A program made the translations under genes and the position numbers. This document shows positions 1 through 9,646 of a stretch of DNA of 64,000 nt, piece after piece. Origin of the DNA: Heliomarina baculiformis (GTDB lineage Bacteria > Pseudomonadota > Alphaproteobacteria > Rhodobacterales > Rhodobacteraceae); the NCBI RefSeq assembly GCF_019966545.1, contig NZ_JAIMIC010000007.1:186001-250000 (forward strand), written 5' to 3'. Within the stretch, counting starts at the first letter, position 1; each line of letters begins with the position of its first letter. The notes under the pieces are model-generated. The model was not told the DNA's origin. It ran no database searches and was given only the letters and a program-made list of their open reading frames with translations.

Positions 1-437
1 TTGCCGGAGAGGGTGAGGCCGGGATGCGCGGTGGTCCTCCGGGCGATCTCTACATCTTTGTCGAGGTCGCGGCGCATGACCTGTTCGAACGCGACGGCAT
101 GAACCTGCATTGCCGGGTGCCTGTGAGCATGACCAAGGCCGCGCTTGGCGGCGCGATCGAAGTGCCGACCATCGACGGCGGCCGTGGCCGGGTGCAGATC
201 CCTGCCGGTAGCCAGTCGGGTCGCCAGATGCGTCTGCGTGGCAAGGGCATGCCGGCCCTGCGCGGCGGTAGCTCGGGCGACATGTTCATCGAACTCGCCG
301 TCGAAACCCCGGTCAACCTCACGACCAAGCAAAAGGACCTCTTGCGCGAATTCGATGAGCTGAGTGAGGACAACAACCCGGAATCGAAATCCTTCTTCTC
401 CTCCGTGAAATCCTTCTGGGACGGAATGAAGGGCTGA
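1..437 (+). CDS. dnaJ: Chaperone DnaJ, C-terminal part (cut by window edge)
   Basis: The reading frame is open from base 3, so the gene starts before the window. The visible part is the carboxy-terminal substrate-binding and dimerisation region of DnaJ/Hsp40: it opens with the GEGEAG-MRGGPPGDLYIFVEV signature, followed by the second beta-domain (PGGSQSGR-like turn, LRGKGMP, GDMFIELAVETP). The J domain and zinc fingers lie outside. DnaJ stimulates DnaK ATPase and delivers unfolded clients in the cytoplasm; dnaK is probably just upstream, as is usual. A strong intrinsic terminator follows within 30 bases, so this is the last gene of its transcript. The grpE and hrcA partners are about 43 kb away in this window. 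Confidence 0.95.
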   Translation, partial: AGEGEAGMRGGPPGDLYIFVEVAAHDLFERDGMNLHCRVPVSMTKAALGGAIEVPTIDGGRGRVQIPAGSQSGRQMRLRGKGMPALRGGSSGDMFIELAVETPVNLTTKQKDLLREFDELSEDNNPESKSFFSSVKSFWDGMKG

Positions 438-445
438 AACAACAG

Positions 446-473
446 GGGCCGGTTCGATACCGGCCCTTTTTTT
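446..473 (+). terminator. Intrinsic terminator of dnaJ
   Basis: An 8-bp GC-rich stem (GGGCCGGT at 446-453 and ACCGGCCC at 459-466) with a 5-base loop is followed directly by seven T (467-473). It lies nine bases after the dnaJ stop codon. The rest of the gap to radC (474-614) holds short GTGTAC/GTGCAC repeats and an AT-rich stretch near 555-595, but I could not assign a clear promoter there. Confidence 0.9.
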
Positions 474-614
474 GACCTGCCGATGCTGCGCTGCGGCGGT
501 GTACAGGGGGTGCACGGGTTGTGTACGGATATCACCCCCCATTGCAGCAATCTACCTTTGGTTGTAAAGCTCTCTTTTAATAGTTCTTTAACCAAGTAGA
601 CGCACCCTCGCAGC

Positions 615-1376
615 ATGGCCCGAGAACGTTCCTTCAACGAAGTTGCCCCGTCATTGTTCGACGCGGATGAGGCGCCAACGACGCCTTTGCCAATTGGCAG
701 GCTGCCCTCTTATATTGCCGATCACCGTACCCGCTTGCGCGAACGCTTTCGTAGCGGCGGCGCAACCGCGATGCCGGATTACGAATTGCTCGAACTGTTG
801 CTGTTCAGGTCGATCCCGCGCAAGGACACCAAACCGCTCGCACGGGCGCTGCTGGATACGTTCGGCGACTTCAACCGAGTTCTCGCGGCCCCGCCCGAGC
901 GGCTTTTGCAGGTGAACGGTGTCGGCGAGCAGGTCATCACCGATCTCAAGGTCGTCGAAGCCGCCGCCCAACGTATGGCCCGCTCCAAGGTCTTGCAACA
1001 GCACGTCATTTCAAGCTGGGACGCGGTTCTGGACTATTGCCATACGACCATGGCCCACCGCGAAACCGAACAGTTCCGCGTGCTGTTTCTCGACCGCAAG
1101 AACGTTCTGATCGCGGATGAGGAACAGGCAAAGGGCACGGTCGATCACGTGCCGGTCTACCCGCGCGAGGTCGCCAAGCGCGCGCTTGAACTGAACGCCG
1201 CCGCGCTGATCCTTGTGCATAACCACCCCTCCGGCGACCCCACCCCCTCCGAGGCGGATATTGCCATGACCAACCAGATCAAGCTGGCCTGTGACGCGCT
1301 TGGACTGACGCTGCATGACCACCTGATCATCGGGAAATCGCGCGAACTGAGCTTTCGAAGCGAAGCGCTGATCTGA
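615..1376 (+). CDS. radC: RadC family protein (JAB/MPN+ domain)
   Basis: 253 residues, a typical length. A helix-hairpin-helix-like region covers about residues 55-125 ([11 protein letters not shown]), and a JAMM metalloprotease-type domain covers residues 130-253. The JAMM metal ligands are visible as H202-x-H204 and D215 in [14 protein letters not shown], with a conserved Glu near 152. RadC was named from a supposed DNA-repair role that is now doubted; the biochemical function is not settled. It stands alone between the dnaJ terminator and a convergent gene. The ribosome-binding site before the chosen ATG is weak (CCTCGCAGC), so the exact start is uncertain, but upstream codons do not look like family sequence. 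Confidence 0.93.
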   Translation: MARERSFNEVAPSLFDADEAPTTPLPIGRLPSYIADHRTRLRERFRSGGATAMPDYELLELLLFRSIPRKDTKPLARALLDTFGDFNRVLAAPPERLLQVNGVGEQVITDLKVVEAAAQRMARSKVLQQHVISSWDAVLDYCHTTMAHRETEQFRVLFLDRKNVLIADEEQAKGTVDHVPVYPREVAKRALELNAAALILVHNHPSGDPTPSEADIAMTNQIKLACDALGLTLHDHLIIGKSRELSFRSEALI

Positions 1377-1402
1377 GGGTATCTGCGAGCGTTGACAGTA
1401 GG

Positions 1403-2950
1403 TTATTGCACCCAGACCTCGACGCGGCGATTGACCTTGCGCCCCCATTCGCTGTCGTCGCAGGCCATCGGCAGCGCCTCGCCAAAGGCTTCGATATGCA
1501 CCTCGACGCGACCGGGATCGGCTGCCTGCGCCTTGCGTAGGACAGCGCCCTGAATGGCCTTGGCCCGCGCACGGGCGATCCGCAGATTGGCCGAGGCCGG
1601 GCCGTCACCATCACTGAAACCGACAAAGACAAGCCTGCGTCCGTCGAACTCCCCAGCCTCGATAGCCTGTGCCAGCAGATCGATATTCGTGCGCGACTGG
1701 GCATCCGGGCGCGTCGATCCTGTTTCGAACCGGAAGGAATGTGTCAGGCGTTGCATCGGCATGAAAAACCCCACCATCCGCTGCAATTCGGCAAGCGGCA
1801 CCTCGTCACCGGCAGCCAGTATCGCATTGGCAAACCGGTCACCCTGCGCCTGCAACCCGATGGTTTCTGGCGCCTGATCCACAAGCCCCACTCGACGGAT
1901 CACGTTCTGCGCCATGTTAGACCGCAGGTATCCCATGAACTCGCGCCCGATCTTGGGCAGACGACGTGCCGGAAGGTACAGAAACATCGGTGTTGTAAGA
2001 GGATAATCCTCGGTCTTTATCGTCTGGCGCGAGGCGGTCAGACGGTGCCCACAACCACCGGTCAGGGTCAACACCCGCGCCGTGCCGGTCTCTGCGTGGC
2101 TGGCAATCCCGATAGAAAACGGATCAGCCGTCACTGCATCGACCATATCGCTTCCGCTGTCGTGGAGCGTCACACCGGGCGCAAGCGTCAGCCCAGCCGG
2201 TCCAAGCAGGTAGTCCTCGGCGGCCTGCGCCAGCCCGGAACCGGCAACCACCAGATGTGCGGAAATCGGTGCGTCAGGTCCGCCAAGCTCGGTCCAGTTG
2301 GTGATCTCTCCGGCAAAAACCTGCGCCAGTGCTGGCGTCGAAATCATGCCAAGCGGGTTGTCCCCGGCTACGACAGGCACCATGGCATCCAGCGCCAGGA
2401 CCCGATTACGAGCCGGGGCGCCAAGATCCCCCAGGCCCGCCTCAAACGCACGACGGCTTTCATCCGGCCGCACTTCACGCAGCGCCATGACGATATCGGC
2501 CTCGTTGGCGAGAAGATCGGCAAAGCCTTCGTCTGTGTTGGTGCTGCGAAACAGGAAGCGGGCGGCCAGCTTGCCCTGCTCGGACAGTTCCACAACCAGA
2601 TGGTGCGAATCGACAACGCGCCGTTCCACCGAATAGCCATTACGCAGCGCAAAGCCTTCGACCAGCGACGGCACCAAAACCGAAGCCATCGCAGACGCAC
2701 CGGAGAACGAAATACTAGCGACGTAATCGGACAGGTTCGGACAAGCCGGCCCCTCGCAAAGCACGCCGGAGCCGTCCAGCGTCAGTTCGCCGAACTTGCT
2801 ATCGATTCGATAAAACTCGCCATCATAGCCAAGAAACCTGCCCGAGATTTCGATCTCGCCGTCGCGCGACGTCAGGGTGATGTCCTGAGCCGCAAGGGTC
2901 GTTCCCAAAAGGACAAGTGCGGCGCAGAACGCCGCACGAAGCAATGCCAT
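1403..2950 (-). CDS. Periplasmic phosphate-binding-like domain fused to OmpA-like domain
   Basis: 515 residues with a signal peptide (hydrophobic run ending ...TTLAAQ, about residue 22). There are three parts. The first, about 23-75, is a small beta-rich segment with DGEFYRID and two close cysteines (CEGPAC). The second, about 85-370, is a PstS-type substrate-binding fold (ALAQVFAGEITNW and the GGPDAPI region are typical). The third, about 400-515, is a C-terminal OmpA peptidoglycan-binding domain (FETGSTRPD, GFSDGDG, and the NRRVEVW end). The combination suggests a ligand-sensing protein tethered to the cell wall rather than a transporter subunit; no permease or ATPase genes are nearby. It follows the 2977-4002 gene with a 26-base gap, so the two are probably co-transcribed. 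Ligand unknown. Confidence 0.8.
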   Translation of the reverse strand: MALLRAAFCAALVLLGTTLAAQDITLTSRDGEIEISGRFLGYDGEFYRIDSKFGELTLDGSGVLCEGPACPNLSDYVASISFSGASAMASVLVPSLVEGFALRNGYSVERRVVDSHHLVVELSEQGKLAARFLFRSTNTDEGFADLLANEADIVMALREVRPDESRRAFEAGLGDLGAPARNRVLALDAMVPVVAGDNPLGMISTPALAQVFAGEITNWTELGGPDAPISAHLVVAGSGLAQAAEDYLLGPAGLTLAPGVTLHDSGSDMVDAVTADPFSIGIASHAETGTARVLTLTGGCGHRLTASRQTIKTEDYPLTTPMFLYLPARRLPKIGREFMGYLRSNMAQNVIRRVGLVDQAPETIGLQAQGDRFANAILAAGDEVPLAELQRMVGFFMPMQRLTHSFRFETGSTRPDAQSRTNIDLLAQAIEAGEFDGRRLVFVGFSDGDGPASANLRIARARAKAIQGAVLRKAQAADPGRVEVHIEAFGEALPMACDDSEWGRKVNRRVEVWVQ

Positions 2951-2976
2951 CGATTGATACCTGTCTGTTGCGCGGC

Positions 2977-4002
2977 TTATCTGGCCGCGATTTTCAGGTC
3001 ATCAATCAGATTATTCAACACCAGAAAATCCCCCACCGACGAACATTCAGGTACGGAAAGCACAAGATCTTGGGTTCGTGGCAAATCCGCATCCCTCAAC
3101 TCGATGGACTGGGCAGCAATATCACGACCACAGTTTCTCTCGGTCACCTCTGCTTCGACGGTCAAGGCGATGGTCCCGTCTTTTTTAGAACGCGACTTGG
3201 GGAAGGTATAGATTTCCGCGAGATTGGCATCGGCAAGCGTTGGATCGCCAAGACGCGAGACCCGACCACCTTCCTCGCCAGCCGGAGAGGTGCTTTCGGC
3301 CCAGACATGCCCAGCCGAACCATAATCGGCACCGAATTCGCGGGCGTGGATCTGGAAACCGCCGTTTCCTACCCATTGCAGCGCGACCCTGTCATATTCC
3401 GCGAGACTCGGCACATCCGCTGTCGCGACCACCGCGCCATTGGTGGCCGGCACGATCATGAAAACCGCCTTTTGCGAAAGCGCGGGGATCGTCACCTGAA
3501 GCCGCCCCTCGACCGAGGTGCTTTCGGTCACGATCATACCCATGTGGTGCAGGCTGATCCGTTCGTTGGGATTGCAGGGCGCGTCGATGTCGAGCGCAAC
3601 GCTTGCCGATTCTACTGGCGTCGCACTGACCTGAATTTCACATCCGCGAAACGGCGTGTCGGCCTCAGCCAGTTCGACCAGCGAAGTAAGCTTTGAAAAC
3701 TTGAAATTCTCCGGATGAGAGAGAAGTTCTTCTCCCATCTCATCGTGATTCATGCTCATCGACGTGAGTTCGATCCCGGTAACCTCAAGCGGCATGCCAT
3801 CCACGATCACCGGATCATCAGTTGTGCAGATATCCCAAGTGAGCCTTGGGTCGGTGGACGACAATTCGGCCTGCTTGATTTCCGGTGACTTGAGACCGAG
3901 AGCCTTTTGTTTCACGGGTCCGGTGGACTGCATGAAAAGGCCAATGGCAAAGGCGCAGCCGAGGGTGCCCGCCGTCGTTGCGATCAGTCGTAGCTTGCTC
4001 AT
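2977..4002 (-). CDS. Conserved-looking envelope protein of unknown function
   Basis: 341 residues. The start at the ATG reading MSKLRL is chosen because a GGAG motif sits about eight bases upstream; an in-frame TTG 42 bases earlier has no such site. An N-terminal hydrophobic segment (about residues 7-24) looks like a membrane anchor or uncleaved signal, so the rest is probably periplasmic. The body has scattered cysteines (for example ICTTDD, RGCEIQ, DAPCNP, RNCGRD, VPECSS), which suggests disulfides, and no motif I recognise. It lies just downstream of the secA terminator and just upstream of the OmpA-fusion gene, its likely operon partner. Function not assigned. Confidence 0.7.
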   Translation of the reverse strand: MSKLRLIATTAGTLGCAFAIGLFMQSTGPVKQKALGLKSPEIKQAELSSTDPRLTWDICTTDDPVIVDGMPLEVTGIELTSMSMNHDEMGEELLSHPENFKFSKLTSLVELAEADTPFRGCEIQVSATPVESASVALDIDAPCNPNERISLHHMGMIVTESTSVEGRLQVTIPALSQKAVFMIVPATNGAVVATADVPSLAEYDRVALQWVGNGGFQIHAREFGADYGSAGHVWAESTSPAGEEGGRVSRLGDPTLADANLAEIYTFPKSRSKKDGTIALTVEAEVTERNCGRDIAAQSIELRDADLPRTQDLVLSVPECSSVGDFLVLNNLIDDLKIAAR

Positions 4003-4042
4003 TCGAGTCTCCGAACCAGTGGTTACAGAGCTGTCTGAACGC

Positions 4043-4067
4043 AAAACGCGGCCAACTTGTGGCCGCG
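4043..4067 (-). terminator. Intrinsic terminator of secA
   Basis: Read on the minus strand, an 8-bp stem (plus-strand arms 4047-4054 CGCGGCCA and 4060-4067 TGGCCGCG, 5-base loop) is followed by TTTT (4043-4046 complement). It lies 25 bases after the secA stop codon and before the next minus-strand gene. Confidence 0.75.
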
Positions 4068-4091
4068 CTTAGGAGTCATTCTGGCGCAAAG

Positions 4092-6812
4092 TCAGGTGAT
4101 CTTGCCGTGGCAGTGCTTGAACTTTAGCCCGCTGCCGCAGGGGCATTTTTCGTTACGACCGGGATTGCCCCAAGTTGCGGGGTCATTTTCGTCGAAACCC
4201 GGCTTGGGCTCGGCGACCTCGGTCTCTGCCTGCTGCGGCTGGGCCGCGACCTGACCTTCGGCTTCTGCGCGCTGACGCATCTCCGGGTTCTGGGCGAGGA
4301 ACTGAGCCATCATCTGGCGCTGCTCGTCCTCGGTCGGCATTTTGAGGTTCGACAGGTTCTGCGTGACGGTTTCGCGGAGACTGTCGAGCATGTTCTCGAA
4401 CAGCTGGAAGCTCTCGTTCTTGTATTCGTTGAGCGGGTCACGCTGCGCATAGCCACGGAAACCGACAACCGACCGCAGGTGTTCGAGCGTCAGCAGGTGC
4501 TCGCGCCACTTGGCGTCGATGGTCTGAAGTAGGATCTGCTTTTCGATATTGCGCATGTTCTCGGGGCCGAATTCCACGGCCTTCTTGGCCATGTTTTCGT
4601 CCGAGGCTTTCTGAAGCCGCTCGCGTATCTGCTCGTCGTCGACACCATCTTCTTCGGCCCATTCGATGACCGGAACGTCAATTCCCAGCTTCTCGATGAC
4701 CTGCGCATACAGACCCTGCATGTCCCACTGATCCGCGTAGGTCTTTGGTGGCATATGCGCATCGACCAGATCGTCGATGACTTCGTGGCGCATATCCTGC
4801 GCGATCTCGGACAGATCGGCGGCCTCCATGATCTCGCGACGCTGGCCAAAGATGACCTTGCGCTGCTCGTTCATGACATCATCGAATTTCAGCAGCTGCT
4901 TGCGGATATCAAAGTTGCGGCCTTCGACCTTGGCCTGCGCCCTTTCGAGCGATTTGTTAACCCAGGGGTGGATGATCGCTTCGCCCTCTTTCAGGCCAAG
5001 CGTGGTCAGCACTTTCTCAAGCCGCTCCGAACCAAAAATCCGCATCAGGTCATCTTCGAGCGAGAGATAGAAAGAGGTACGGCCCGGGTCACCCTGACGG
5101 CCCGAACGGCCACGCAGCTGGTTGTCGATTCGCCGACTTTCGTGCCGTTCCGAGGCCATGACGTAAAGACCGCCCGCCTCCAGCACCTTCTTCTTTTCCT
5201 CGGCGTGCTTGGCTTCCTCGGCCTTGCGCAGCGCTTCCGGGTCGGCGTCCGGGTTGGCCTCCATCGCCTCGAGTACCTTTATGTCGATGTTACCGCCAAG
5301 CTGAATGTCGGTGCCGCGTCCGGCCATGTTCGTGGCAATCGTCACCGCGCCAAGCTTGCCCGCGTCTCCAACGATCTGGGCTTCCTGTTCGTGCTGACGC
5401 GCGTTCAGGACGTTGTGCTTGATGCCTTCCTTGGTGAGAAGCTGGCTCAGCACCTCGGATTTCTCGATCGAGGTCGTCCCGATCAGCACCGGCTGGCCTT
5501 TTTCATGGGCCTTCTTGGCTTCTTTAATGATCGCGTCGTATTTTTCGCGCACCGTGCGATAGACCTGATCGTCTTCGTCAACACGGGCAATCGGCAAGTT
5601 GGTCGGCACTTCGACCACGCCAAGCCGGTAAATTTCCATGAACTCTTCGGCTTCGGTCGTTGCCGTCCCGGTCATGCCGGAAAGCTTGTCGTAAAGGCGG
5701 AAGTAGTTCTGGAAGGTCACCGATGCCATTGTCACGTTTTCCGGCTGGATCTGGACGTCTTCCTTGGCTTCGATGGCCTGGTGCAGACCATCGGAAAGAC
5801 GGCGACCGGCCATCATGCGGCCGGTGAATTCATCCACCAGCACGACCTGACCGTCGCGCACCATGTAGTCCTTGTCTTTCTGGAACAGCTTGTGCGCCCG
5901 AAGACCCTGGTTGACGTGGTGCACGATGGTCGTGCTTTCCGGGTCATAGAGCGAATGGCCCTCTTCAAGCAGGCCACGGGCGGTCAGCTGTTCTTCGAGG
6001 AATTCGTTGCCTTCGTCGGTGAAGGTGACGTTCCGCGTCTTTTCGTCGAGCGTGAAATGCTCATCCGTCAGCATAGGGATGAAGGCGTCGATGGTCTTGT
6101 AAAGCTCGGACCGGTCCTGCGAGGGGCCGGAAATGATCAGCGGAGTCCGTGCCTCGTCGATCAGGATACTGTCGACCTCGTCAACGATCGCGTAATAATG
6201 CTGCTTTTGGAAAACCTGCGACAATTCGGATTTCATGTTGTCGCGGAGGTAGTCGAAGCCGAATTCGTTATTGGTGCCGTAGGTGATGTCCGACTGGTAT
6301 GCCGCCAGCTTGGCATCGTTCGGCATGTCGGACCAGATCACGCCCGTGGTCATGCCCAGCGCCGCAAAGACCTTGCCCATCCATTCAGAGTCACGCTTGG
6401 CGAGATATTCGTTGACCGTCACCACGTGAACGCCCTTGCCAACGAGCGCGTTGAGATAGGCAGCAAAGGTAGCGGTCAGCGTCTTGCCTTCACCCGTCTT
6501 CTGTTCAGCGATATTGCCTTGATGCAGAAAGATCGCGCCCATGAGCTGGGTGTCGAAGGCGCGCAGGCCCAGCGCGCGGCGGGCGGCTTCGCGGCAGTTG
6601 GCGAATGCTTCGGGCAGCAGGTCGTCAAGCGAGGTGCCGTTGCGGGCCTTTTCCGCCAGCTCCTGCGTTTTTTCCTTCAGACCGTCATCGGTGAGCTTCT
6701 CGAATTCGGGTTCGAGAGCGTTGATCTGCGCGACCAGTGGGCGCGTCGCCTTGATCTTTCGGTCGTTCGGTGTTCCGAACACCTTTTTGGCGATAGTTCC
6801 GATACCCAGCAT
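4092..6812 (-). CDS. secA: Preprotein translocase ATPase SecA
   Basis: 906 residues, normal for the family. SecA is the ATP-driven motor that pushes unfolded precursors through SecYEG; in this organism it would receive clients from SecB, which is also encoded here. Visible features are the N-terminal start [13 protein letters not shown], the nucleotide-binding motif TGEGKT (about residue 106-111), [15 protein letters not shown] (about 208-222), the second helicase half with [10 protein letters not shown], and a C-terminal SEC-C zinc motif ([14 protein letters not shown]) that binds SecB. The frame stays open upstream of 6812, but that ATG has a GGAGA site five bases away and matches the family start. 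It is transcribed alone, divergent from the ppiC-argJ-mutT operon. Confidence 0.97.
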   Translation of the reverse strand: MLGIGTIAKKVFGTPNDRKIKATRPLVAQINALEPEFEKLTDDGLKEKTQELAEKARNGTSLDDLLPEAFANCREAARRALGLRAFDTQLMGAIFLHQGNIAEQKTGEGKTLTATFAAYLNALVGKGVHVVTVNEYLAKRDSEWMGKVFAALGMTTGVIWSDMPNDAKLAAYQSDITYGTNNEFGFDYLRDNMKSELSQVFQKQHYYAIVDEVDSILIDEARTPLIISGPSQDRSELYKTIDAFIPMLTDEHFTLDEKTRNVTFTDEGNEFLEEQLTARGLLEEGHSLYDPESTTIVHHVNQGLRAHKLFQKDKDYMVRDGQVVLVDEFTGRMMAGRRLSDGLHQAIEAKEDVQIQPENVTMASVTFQNYFRLYDKLSGMTGTATTEAEEFMEIYRLGVVEVPTNLPIARVDEDDQVYRTVREKYDAIIKEAKKAHEKGQPVLIGTTSIEKSEVLSQLLTKEGIKHNVLNARQHEQEAQIVGDAGKLGAVTIATNMAGRGTDIQLGGNIDIKVLEAMEANPDADPEALRKAEEAKHAEEKKKVLEAGGLYVMASERHESRRIDNQLRGRSGRQGDPGRTSFYLSLEDDLMRIFGSERLEKVLTTLGLKEGEAIIHPWVNKSLERAQAKVEGRNFDIRKQLLKFDDVMNEQRKVIFGQRREIMEAADLSEIAQDMRHEVIDDLVDAHMPPKTYADQWDMQGLYAQVIEKLGIDVPVIEWAEEDGVDDEQIRERLQKASDENMAKKAVEFGPENMRNIEKQILLQTIDAKWREHLLTLEHLRSVVGFRGYAQRDPLNEYKNESFQLFENMLDSLRETVTQNLSNLKMPTEDEQRQMMAQFLAQNPEMRQRAEAEGQVAAQPQQAETEVAEPKPGFDENDPATWGNPGRNEKCPCGSGLKFKHCHGKIT

Positions 6813-6917
6813 TTGCTCTCCAGCCGATCTGACATATTCGTAATTTTCGCAGGCTTGCCCGCCCTTCGCGCAACCCATAGGTAAAAGGGACGCAGGTCCT
6901 GCCAAGGCCACAAGGCG

Positions 6918-6946
6918 ATGTAAGGGGCAGGCCATACAGTGTCAAC
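6918..6946 (-). promoter_or_regulatory. Candidate sigma-70 promoter for secA
   Basis: On the minus strand a perfect TTGACA (6941-6946) is separated by 17 bases from TACATC (6918-6923). This places transcription start about 100 bases before the secA ATG. The -35 is consensus; the -10 is only a moderate match. Confidence 0.5.
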
Positions 6947-6985
6947 GGCGCGCCCCGTCGCGTCAACGCGAATAGGATGATTTCA

Positions 6986-7837
6986 ATGCTTAAACGTCTC
7001 ACATTTCTGCCTGCAGCGGCTTTCGCCGTCAGCCTGGCACTCCCGACTGTATCCAGCGCCAACCCATCGGCGGATACAGTCGTGGCGCGGGTGAACGATC
7101 AGGAAATCACTCTGGGTCATGTCATCATCGCTTTTGCCAGCCTACCTCAGCAGTACCAACAGGTGCCGCCCGAGCAGCTTTACCCGGCGATAATCAACCA
7201 GCTCATCCAGCAATCCGCACTGGAACAAGAACACGAGGGCGACCTGCCGAGACATGTCGCCCTGTCGCTCGACAATGAGCGTCGCTCGCTTTTGGCGGGA
7301 GACAAGATCGAAAGCATCATGCGCGACGCGGTGAGCGATGCCGATATTCAGGCAGAATACGATTCCCGTTACAGCGACGGTGTTGGCGGCACTGAATATA
7401 ACGCATCGCATATTCTCGTGGAAACCGAGGAAGAAGCGAACGCGATCCGCGAAGAAATCATGGGCGGCGCGGACTTTGCCAAGACTGCCGAAGAAAAATC
7501 CACCGGCCCATCCGGCCCGAACGGGGGATCGCTGGGCTGGTTTGGTGAAGGCGCGATGGTGCCCGAGTTCGAAGCGGCCGTGGTCGCGCTTGAAGCCGGC
7601 GATGTATCGGAACCGGTGCAGACCCAGTTCGGCTGGCACGTGATCAAACTGAACGAGACCCGTCAGGCCGATGCACCGCCGCTGGAAGAGGTACAGGTCG
7701 AAATCGCGACCGAGCTGCGTCAGAAAGCGGTTGAGAAACGCATCGAAGAGATTACCAATGCAGCCAACGTGGAAAGGCCCGAAGTCGAAGGGTTCGATCC
7801 GCAGATGATTACTGACCTCGAGATGATTCGGAACTGA
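6986..7837 (+). CDS. Periplasmic parvulin-type peptidyl-prolyl isomerase
   Basis: 283 residues from the second ATG, preferred because AGGA lies eight bases before it; an in-frame ATG at 6977 would add three residues. A signal peptide is followed by an N-terminal helical chaperone region (about 25-120) and a PpiC rotamase domain (about 125-225) with ASHILVETEEEA, GGSLGWFGEGAMVPEF and VQTQFGWHVIKL. This is the SurA/PrsA/PpiD-like layout: folding of exported or outer-membrane proteins by prolyl isomerisation. It sits four bases upstream of argJ, and divergence from secA hints at a link between export and folding. Which of the several parvulin subfamilies it belongs to cannot be told from the sequence alone. 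Confidence 0.88.
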   Translation: MLKRLTFLPAAAFAVSLALPTVSSANPSADTVVARVNDQEITLGHVIIAFASLPQQYQQVPPEQLYPAIINQLIQQSALEQEHEGDLPRHVALSLDNERRSLLAGDKIESIMRDAVSDADIQAEYDSRYSDGVGGTEYNASHILVETEEEANAIREEIMGGADFAKTAEEKSTGPSGPNGGSLGWFGEGAMVPEFEAAVVALEAGDVSEPVQTQFGWHVIKLNETRQADAPPLEEVQVEIATELRQKAVEKRIEEITNAANVERPEVEGFDPQMITDLEMIRN

Positions 7838-7841
7838 CCCT

Positions 7842-9068
7842 ATGGCCAAGACCCTTGCCGTATCGCCGCTGGCACCGGCTGCTTTCCCCGATCTTCCCGT
7901 CATTGACGGGGTTCGTTTTGCATCGGTTGCGGCGAGGGTCCGCTATCAGGGACGTACCGACGTCATGCTGGCGGTACTGGATCCCGGCACGTCGGTCGCC
8001 GGGGTTTTTACCCGGTCTGCCACGCGTTCTGCGCCGGTTCTTGACTGTCAGTCGAAACTGGGCGGCGATCCGGAGCCGGGTGCGGCCATCCTTGTGAACT
8101 CGGGCAATTCCAACGCTTTCACCGGGCAGCGCGGGCAAGTGTCTGTTGCAGAGCTCACGAGAGCGACAGGCGAGATCGCCGGTGTGCCCGAAGCCCGCGT
8201 CTTTACAGCCTCGACAGGCGTGATTGGCGAGCCATTGCCGCATGACCGGATCATCGCCAAGCTCGACGCGCTCAAGACCGCACTGATCCCCGAAGGCATT
8301 TCCGACGCAGCCCGGGCGATCATGACAACGGATACCTTCCCGAAAGGGTGCAGTCGTCAGGTCGAAATTGATGGCAAAACCGTGAGTATCGCGGGAATCG
8401 CCAAGGGTTCGGGCATGATCGCGCCTGATATGGCGACTATGCTTGTATACATCTTTACCGATGCAAAGGTTGAACAAGGCGCCTTGCAGGGCATGCTTTC
8501 CAAGCTGACCGACCGAACATTCAACTGCATTACGGTCGACAGCGATACTTCGACCTCGGACAGCTTGATTCTTTGCGCGACCGGTGCCTCGGGGGTCGAT
8601 GCTACCGCGAATGGGGAATTCGAAACAGCGTTGCACGAGGTCATGCTGGATCTGTCGCATCAGGTGGTTCGCGACGGCGAGGGGGCAACCAAGTTCGTCG
8701 AGATCCGGATCTCAGGCGCGGCAAATGATGCCGACGCCAAAACGCATGCTATGGCAATCGCAAATTCGCCACTGGTTAAGACTGCAATCGCCGGGGAAGA
8801 CCCGAACTGGGGGCGCGTCGTGATGGCGATAGGCAAATCCGGTGCCGCGGCCGACCGTGACAAGCTGAGCATCTGGTTCGGCGACGTGCTGGTGGCGGAA
8901 AACGGCTGGGTCAATCCCGACTATGTCGAGGCCGACGCAGCCGCCCACATGAAACAGCAGGAACTGCTAATACGCGTGGATCTGGGTATCGGCGACGGCA
9001 CGTCGACAGTCTGGACCTGCGATCTGACGCACGGCTACATCGACATCAACGCCGATTATCGGTCCTGA
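7842..9068 (+). CDS. argJ: Bifunctional ornithine acetyltransferase / N-acetylglutamate synthase ArgJ
   Basis: 408 residues, normal length. ArgJ moves the acetyl group from N-acetylornithine to glutamate, which closes the cyclic arginine pathway; the bifunctional form also acetylates glutamate with acetyl-CoA. It is made as a precursor that cuts itself into alpha and beta chains before the threonine of the ATML motif, visible here as A198-T199-M200-L201 within KGSGMIAPDMATML. The C-terminal GEDPNWGR and HGYIDINADYR motifs are also present. It begins four bases after the isomerase stop and has little ribosome-binding signal of its own, so it is probably translationally coupled. The window also encodes argG, the later arginine-pathway step. 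Confidence 0.96.
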   Translation: MAKTLAVSPLAPAAFPDLPVIDGVRFASVAARVRYQGRTDVMLAVLDPGTSVAGVFTRSATRSAPVLDCQSKLGGDPEPGAAILVNSGNSNAFTGQRGQVSVAELTRATGEIAGVPEARVFTASTGVIGEPLPHDRIIAKLDALKTALIPEGISDAARAIMTTDTFPKGCSRQVEIDGKTVSIAGIAKGSGMIAPDMATMLVYIFTDAKVEQGALQGMLSKLTDRTFNCITVDSDTSTSDSLILCATGASGVDATANGEFETALHEVMLDLSHQVVRDGEGATKFVEIRISGAANDADAKTHAMAIANSPLVKTAIAGEDPNWGRVVMAIGKSGAAADRDKLSIWFGDVLVAENGWVNPDYVEADAAAHMKQQELLIRVDLGIGDGTSTVWTCDLTHGYIDINADYRS

Positions 9069-9071
9069 CAG

Positions 9072-9470
9072 ATGAAATCTGTTCTGGTTTCCGCCGTCGC
9101 TCTTGTTGACCCCGATGGGCGCGTTCTTATCGCTCAGAGACCAGAAGGCAAGGCGATGGCCGGACTGTGGGAATTTCCCGGTGGCAAGGTCGAACCCGGA
9201 GAAACCCCCGAAGAAGCCCTGATTCGCGAGATGCAGGAGGAACTGGGAATTGATACCTGGGCCTCCTGCCTCGCTCCGCTGACCTTTGCGAGCCATAAAT
9301 ATGATGATTTTCATCTGCTTATGCCGCTTTTCGTGTGTCGAAAGTGGCATGGAATACCCCGGTCGCGGGAAAATCAGGCGCTTAAATGGGTACGGGCTCA
9401 GGATCTGAAAAGCTATCCGATGCCCGAAGCGGACCTGCCACTGATTCCCGTTTTAAGAGACTTACTTTAG
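9072..9470 (+). CDS. mutT: 8-oxo-dGTP diphosphatase MutT (NUDIX)
   Basis: 132 residues, typical for MutT. The NUDIX box is complete at residues 38-60 (GGKVEPGETPEEALIREMQEELGI region: G-x5-E-x7-REVQEELG type), and the upstream RPEGKAMAGLWEFPGG segment is the MutT-subfamily signature. The enzyme hydrolyses 8-oxo-dGTP so that it is not built into DNA opposite A. It starts three bases after argJ and is the last gene of the ppiC-argJ-mutT operon; the argJ-mutT pairing suggests cotranscription, not a shared pathway. Confidence 0.92.
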   Translation: MKSVLVSAVALVDPDGRVLIAQRPEGKAMAGLWEFPGGKVEPGETPEEALIREMQEELGIDTWASCLAPLTFASHKYDDFHLLMPLFVCRKWHGIPRSRENQALKWVRAQDLKSYPMPEADLPLIPVLRDLL

Positions 9471-9646
9471 GGAAGCGTACGATTATCCTTGGAAAAGAAG
9501 ACATCGTGCACGATTTTAGGACAATATTAATCTTATTAGCCTAATATTTCCACAAAAACACCCCAAGAAATCACTCGCTTACATAATCGTTTGACAATAC
9601 AATTTTGTTACATTTCGGGGCATGTTTCTTTTGGGGAGAACATCAC
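9471..9646. other. AT-rich intergenic region upstream of a small ORF
   Basis: This 176-base gap is clearly richer in A and T than its surroundings. It holds a TATTAG-C-CTAATA palindrome (9534-9546), nested in a wider AATATTA...TAATATT inverted repeat (9523-9548). There is also a perfect TTGACA at 9591-9596, but no good -10 at 16-18 bases from it, so I do not call a promoter. It most likely carries the control region of the 9647-9781 gene. Confidence 0.5.

Noticed and set aside
9591-9619. Promoter with TTGACA for the 44-codon gene
   Set aside because: No acceptable -10 hexamer at 16-18 bases; only closer TACATT-like sequence, spacing about 12.
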